Of a stretch of 64,000 nucleotides of DNA, positions 60,304-64,000 are shown piece after piece. Source of the stretch: JAXDJH01 sp034663635 (lineage in GTDB: Bacteria; Actinomycetota; CADDZG01; WHSQ01). Both the position numbers and the translations under genes were made by a program. The stretch covers positions 1 through 64,000 of the forward strand of contig JAXDJH010000013.1 of the NCBI GenBank assembly GCA_034663635.1, read 5' to 3'. Under the pieces are notes generated by a model. The model did not search any database. It was not told where the DNA came from and saw only the letters and a program-made list of their open reading frames with translations. Every line of letters starts with the position of its first letter. Positions within the stretch are counted from its first letter, which is position 1.

Positions 60304-61812
60304 ATGGAAAATCCCCCGCCGAACGAAGATGCCACTGCGGGCGCCCTGCAAGAAAAGCTTCTAGCCGCCGCGCGTCAGAGCGGCGTAGTTGCTCCCCAAG
60401 CGCCCGCGTCGCCTGAAGCCCCCGCCACGCAGCAACCGCAACAGCAACAGCCGCCGGCCCAGGCTCAACCTCCGCAGGCCCAACCTCCACAGGCTCAACC
60501 TCCACAGACTCAACCCGCTCAGCCTCAACAAACGCAGGCTCCCGTCCAGCAGGTCGAGGCGCAACCCCAACCACTGACGGCCAGCCAGCCCGACCCGGGC
60601 TACGAACAGCAAGCGGGAGCGGCCCCCCAACAGGCTCAGGCAGGTGCAAGCCAAGTAGACGATCCGAACTCAGAGCAAGTCATGGACGCGCCGGAAGAAA
60701 ACCTGCCGCCGTTCACTTTCGAAGGCGACGTCGCGCACATCGACGACTTCCTCAAGTACGTGGTTGAGGTCAAGTCTTCCGACCTTCACGTGAAGACTGG
60801 TTCGCCACCGATGATCCGCATGTCCGGTCATCTCGAAGCCCTCGACCATCCGGTCATCGAACACAAGCGCGCGGAAGAACTTTCCACGCAGATGATGGCC
60901 AAGAAACATTTGGATGTCCTCGAACAGATGGGTGAGGTCGACTTCGCATACTCGGTCGCGGGACTGGGCCGCTTTCGGGTCAACGTGCACAAGCAGCGCG
61001 GGAGCCTCGGCGTCGCTGCACGCCGCATCCTCCCCGGCGCGCCCGACTTCAAGGACCTCGGTCTTCCGCCGGCGATAGAGACACTCGCCAAAGAGCACCG
61101 AGGCCTGCTTCTGGTCACCGGGCCTACGTCGTCTGGAAAGACGACGACGTGCGGGGCGATCCTTAAGTACATCAACCAAACGCGGCGAGCTCACATCGTC
61201 ACGATCGAAGATCCCATCGAGATCCTGCATAAGGACGAGATGTCGATCGTCACTCAACGCGAGGTCGGGCAAGACACGACCGGATTCCATCCCGCCCTGC
61301 GTGCTGCGATGCGCCAGGACCCCGATGTCATCTTCGTCGGCGAGATCCGCGACACCGAGACCGTTAGCGCCGCCTTGCAAGCTGCGGAAACGGGTCACTT
61401 CGTCCTCGCGACCCTGCACACCACCGACGTGGTCGAAACCGTGAACCGCGTCGTGGACTTCTTCCCATCGCATCAGCAGAAACAGATCCGGGTCGCCCTC
61501 GCGGGATCGTTGGTGGGCGTGGTCACTCAGCGGCTGCTCCCCAAGGTTGGGGGGGGCCGAGCTCCTGCGATCGAGATCCTCGTGATGAATGGTCGCGTTA
61601 GGGATTGCATCCTCGACCCCGATCGAACGCACACGATCCACGAGATCGTCGCCGACTCTTCGTTCTACGGCATGCAGACGTTCGACCAGGCGCTCATCGG
61701 GCTGTTCCAACAAGGCCTCGTCACCTTGGAAGATGCCAAGAACGCGGCCAACAGTCCGCACGACTTCGAACTCGCGCTACAGAAAGCCGGCCTGCTCCGC
61801 ATCGGCAGCTAG
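60304..61812 (+). CDS. PilT-like ATPase with long Gln/Pro-rich N-terminus
   Basis: 502 residues from the ATG at 60304. Residues 30-115 are low complexity (QPPQAQ repeats). The PilT core starts near 140: HIDDFLKYVVEVKSSDLHVKTG, then RFRVNVHKQRG, Walker A GPTSSGKT (273-280), the Asp box TIEDPIE, Walker B VIFVGEIRD (343-350) and the His box TLHTTD. It retracts type IV pili or drives a related machine. No pilin, PilB or PilC genes are nearby, so its partner may be elsewhere. The N-terminal extension is unusual for PilT and may be a linker or binding tail. Confidence 0.92.
   Translation: MENPPPNEDATAGALQEKLLAAARQSGVVAPQAPASPEAPATQQPQQQQPPAQAQPPQAQPPQAQPPQTQPAQPQQTQAPVQQVEAQPQPLTASQPDPGYEQQAGAAPQQAQAGASQVDDPNSEQVMDAPEENLPPFTFEGDVAHIDDFLKYVVEVKSSDLHVKTGSPPMIRMSGHLEALDHPVIEHKRAEELSTQMMAKKHLDVLEQMGEVDFAYSVAGLGRFRVNVHKQRGSLGVAARRILPGAPDFKDLGLPPAIETLAKEHRGLLLVTGPTSSGKTTTCGAILKYINQTRRAHIVTIEDPIEILHKDEMSIVTQREVGQDTTGFHPALRAAMRQDPDVIFVGEIRDTETVSAALQAAETGHFVLATLHTTDVVETVNRVVDFFPSHQQKQIRVALAGSLVGVVTQRLLPKVGGGRAPAIEILVMNGRVRDCILDPDRTHTIHEIVADSSFYGMQTFDQALIGLFQQGLVTLEDAKNAANSPHDFELALQKAGLLRIGS
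60466..60510 (+). repeat. Three 15-bp tandem repeats in the pilT-like gene
   Basis: Three in-frame copies of CAACCTCCRCAGRYY (60466-60480, 60481-60495, 60496-60510) code for QPPQA/QPPQT pentapeptides. Length variation by slippage is possible. Confidence 0.8.
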
Positions 61813-61828
61813 CCGTCTCGGGCCCGTA

Positions 61829-63205
61829 ATGCCACATAACGATCTGCTGGCGGACGTTCTCGCCTACGCGACCTCATTCCTTGACGAGCTGACGGAACGC
61901 CCCGTCAAGTGGAGCGCAACCGTCGACGAGCTTCGCGCGGCCCTCGATACTCCCCTGCCCGACTCGCCGAGCCGGGCCGAGGATGTCATCGCCGAATTGA
62001 TCAAGTCGGCCGAGGCCGGGATCGTCGGCACGACGAGCCCCCGTTACTTCGGCTTCGTGATCGGTGGAGCGATGCCGGCCGCGATCGCTGCGGACTGGTT
62101 GACGACGACCTGGGATCAGAACGCGGGACTCTTCGTCGGGGGCCCATCGGCATCGGTGGTCGAGGAGGTGTCCGGGCGTTGGCTGAAGGAGATCTTCGGT
62201 CTTCCATCCGACGCATCGTTCGCATTCGTGACCGGATGCCAGATGGCGCACTTCACATGCCTCGCCGCCGCGCGGCACCATGTCCTCGCCGAACTCGGGT
62301 GGGACGTTGAGAAAGACGGCCTGCAAGGGGCACCGAAGATCCGGATACTGGGCAGCGCGGCCAGACATGACACGATCGATCGCGCTCTCCGTTTCCTGGG
62401 ACTGGGAACGGCGTCCCTGATCCCGGTAGAGGCAGACGACCAGGGCCGCATGGTCGCCGAAGCCTTGAGGGTCGAGCTCGCGAACGGCAGTGGTCCCACC
62501 ATCGTCTGCGCTCAGGCCGGCAATGTGAACACTGGTTCGTTCGATCCATTGCGCGCCATCTGCGAGATCTCGCACGAAGCCGGAGCATGGGTGCATGTCG
62601 ATGGCGCTTTCGGGCTCTGGGCTGCTGCAACCGAGTCTCGCAAGGCCTTGACCGACGGGGTCGAACTCGCCGATTCGTGGGCAACCGACGGGCATAAGTG
62701 GTTGAACGTTCCCTACGACTCGGGTCTCGCCTTTGTCGCGCATCCTCAATCGCATCGCGAGGCGATGCAGGTGCACGCCAGCTACCTGATCCACAGCGAG
62801 GGCGACCGTGAGCGCGACCAGATGGACTGGACGCCGGAATTCTCTCGCCGCGCTCGCGGCTTCACTGTCTACGCGGCGATGAAGGCGCTTGGGCGCTCGG
62901 GGATCGCTGAGATGATCGATCGGTGCTGCGACAACGCCATGCTCTTCGCCGAGCTCTTGGGGGCCGAGCCCAACGTCGAGATCGTCAACGACGTCGTGCT
63001 GAACCAGGTGCTCGTTCGATTCGGTGACAACGACGACCTGACCCGCGCGGTTGTAGCCGGAGTCCAGGAAGATGGAACCTGTTGGCTCTCAGGCAGCAAC
63101 TGGCGGGGCCGGGCCGTTATGCGGGTCTCGGTGTCCAACTGGGCGACATCGGAGGAAGACGTGCGCCGCTCAGTTCAAGCGATCCTTCGCGTTGTAGGGG
63201 GTTAG
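61829..63205 (+). CDS. PLP-dependent amino acid decarboxylase family enzyme
   Basis: 458 residues from the ATG at 61829. Group II decarboxylase features: TSPRYFGFVIGG near 70-81, the internal VHVDGAFG with the PLP-nitrogen Asp258, and the Schiff-base lysine Lys290 in ATDGHKWLNVPYD. His180 in SAARHDTIDRAL is in the PLP-stacking position. Relatives include aromatic amino acid, glutamate and cysteine sulfinate decarboxylases; the substrate is undetermined. It starts 16 bases after the pilT-like stop. It converges with the ferritin-like gene, with overlapping stop codons. Confidence 0.9.
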   Translation: MPHNDLLADVLAYATSFLDELTERPVKWSATVDELRAALDTPLPDSPSRAEDVIAELIKSAEAGIVGTTSPRYFGFVIGGAMPAAIAADWLTTTWDQNAGLFVGGPSASVVEEVSGRWLKEIFGLPSDASFAFVTGCQMAHFTCLAAARHHVLAELGWDVEKDGLQGAPKIRILGSAARHDTIDRALRFLGLGTASLIPVEADDQGRMVAEALRVELANGSGPTIVCAQAGNVNTGSFDPLRAICEISHEAGAWVHVDGAFGLWAAATESRKALTDGVELADSWATDGHKWLNVPYDSGLAFVAHPQSHREAMQVHASYLIHSEGDRERDQMDWTPEFSRRARGFTVYAAMKALGRSGIAEMIDRCCDNAMLFAELLGAEPNVEIVNDVVLNQVLVRFGDNDDLTRAVVAGVQEDGTCWLSGSNWRGRAVMRVSVSNWATSEEDVRRSVQAILRVVGG

Positions 63206-63897
63206 ACCCTCTCTCGCTCCGTCGCTTTCAAGATCGTCGAACGGTTCTTGTTGCGCGACTCGTAGTCACGAAGCACGAGGATGAGAGCCTCGGAGGAATC
63301 GTCGATCTCGGCAACGATCTCTTCGACGGTGAGCTCGTCGTAGCCGGGCCACGGCTCTTCGGTGCCGAGTTGGGTCGGCGCGATCTGAGACGACGCAACT
63401 TGAGCCGCGAGGGCGGGGATCTCCTTGCGCAGCGAGTCGAACATCCGCTCCTCGTCCAATCGGATATCGGCCGCCAGCTCGGCGGTCTCGTGGTCGCCGA
63501 CGCTTAGGGCGAAGGCTTCGATGGCGTCGTAGGAACCGATCTCGAAGCCTTCCGTCATCGCCTCATCCATCGCGTTGCGCAGCATCTTCTCGATCACATC
63601 GCCCTTGCCACGCAGAAGATCGATGGGAGTCTTGGTCAGGCCGAGCCCCTGCTTGACGAGGTTCAAAACGGCACCTCGCGCCATCGAAGGCATGCTCTCC
63701 CTGTAGCCGAGACGGGTCAGGCGGCGGGCGATCTTTTCGGCGTGCTGCTCCGTCTCGCGCAGGTGCGCCTCCACGGTCGAGCGATACGAACCGCGCTCGG
63801 CCATCGAGAGGTGCGCTTGTAGGACGTCGATCAAAGCGACCTCGTTCGAGTGCGCATCGACGAGCAGATCGATCACTTTCTGCTTACTTCGGTCCAT
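63202..63897 (-). CDS. YciE-like (DUF892) ferritin-like protein
   Basis: 231 residues. A four-helix bundle with carboxylates and His in ferritin-like positions: AHSNEVALIDVLQAHL, HLRETEQHAEKIARRL, EGFEIGSYDAIEAFA and IRLDEERMFDSLRKEI. This matches the YciE/YciF stress protein family. The C-terminal 50 residues (PWPGYDELTVEEIVAEIDDSSEALILVLRDYE) are an extension outside the bundle that ends in a coiled-coil-like segment. Such proteins are usually induced by stress; metal binding is inferred. The ATG at 63897 follows AGGAGGCCCC (63900-63909), similar to the AGGGGGCCCC at 31698 and 49638. Confidence 0.85.
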   Translation of the reverse strand: MDRSKQKVIDLLVDAHSNEVALIDVLQAHLSMAERGSYRSTVEAHLRETEQHAEKIARRLTRLGYRESMPSMARGAVLNLVKQGLGLTKTPIDLLRGKGDVIEKMLRNAMDEAMTEGFEIGSYDAIEAFALSVGDHETAELAADIRLDEERMFDSLRKEIPALAAQVASSQIAPTQLGTEEPWPGYDELTVEEIVAEIDDSSEALILVLRDYESRNKNRSTILKATERERV

Positions 63898-64000
63898 TTG
63901 GGGCCTCCTGGGAGCGGTCGTGGATGGTTTCCTTCATTCCTACCCATTTCACTGAGTTCCTCCCGCGAGGCAAGCTCGAAGCCGTGGGGATAGCTTGAGG

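Noticed and set aside
60436..60540. Short repeats resembling a CRISPR or minisatellite array
   Set aside because: The repeats are in-frame codons for Gln/Pro pentapeptides in the pilT-like gene, with no spacers.
63910..63960. SigB-like promoter (GGGTAG) upstream of the ferritin-like gene
   Set aside because: A GTTT-type -35 at the right distance is missing.

Overview
The window is GC-rich chromosomal DNA that reads as an uncultivated member of the Actinomycetota. Evidence for this is the AdnA/AdnB motor-nuclease pair, Lhr helicase overlapping a Nei2-type glycosylase (the mycobacterial arrangement), a homodimeric AceE-type pyruvate dehydrogenase, an ECF sigma factor followed by a CU044_5270-type protein, a PknB-like kinase, frequent GTG and TTG starts, and 4-bp stop/start overlaps. 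I saw no rRNA, tRNA, CRISPR array, insertion sequence or prophage. About 50 protein genes tile the window; the only gene-free stretch over 300 bases is 22294-22595.

Layout. 1-6500: a truncated MalT-like ATPase, an exported penicillin acylase, a divergent Ser/Thr kinase, a VanW-like anchored protein and a VOC protein. 6563-10584: a methyltransferase, a cyclase-domain protein, an exported LVIVD-repeat protein and an alpha/beta hydrolase. 10612-14208: a divergent oxidative cluster (Baeyer-Villiger-type monooxygenase plus hydrolase on one side, TetR-SDR-carboxymuconolactone decarboxylase family on the other) around a doubled palindromic operator. 14300-18962: CU044_5270/ECF sigma, nuclease lipoprotein, SCP2-like protein, two anchored or exported hypotheticals and a 60-residue protein with its own promoter and terminator. 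19139-28748: exported ceramidase and PHP hydrolase, thiolase, an acidic-tailed exported protein, response regulator and histidine kinase, an exported BNR protein and a haloalkane dehalogenase. 28869-41889: aceE, exported hydrolase, CBS protein, nei2-lhr, methyltransferase-NDH-2, an exported metzincin and a DinB protein. 41907-48070: adnB-adnA. 48156-58321: zincin lipoprotein, beta-helix protein, PAS histidine kinase, a restriction-modification-like trio, Tat-exported PhoD and an MFS transporter. 58356-63897: Crp regulator, VanY lipoprotein, PilT-like ATPase, PLP decarboxylase and a YciE-like ferritin.

The strongest unexplained signal is a bipartite intergenic motif, GCAGGA, then 15-16 nt, then GCGAA. 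Three copies are exact (9824-9850 minus strand, 49586-49612, 59094-59119) and four are weaker (26225, 31644, 40529, 48114). All seven lie a short distance upstream of genes for exported proteins or lipoproteins, which suggests a shared promoter or leader element for an exoprotein regulon. Two of these genes also share an identical AGGGGGCCCC palindrome one base before the start codon. Other points of interest are the doubled GTTAC-N5-GTAAC operator abutting a TetR start codon, a probable one-base frameshift at the 5' end of the ECF sigma gene, and the methyltransferase/PD-(D/E)XK locus.
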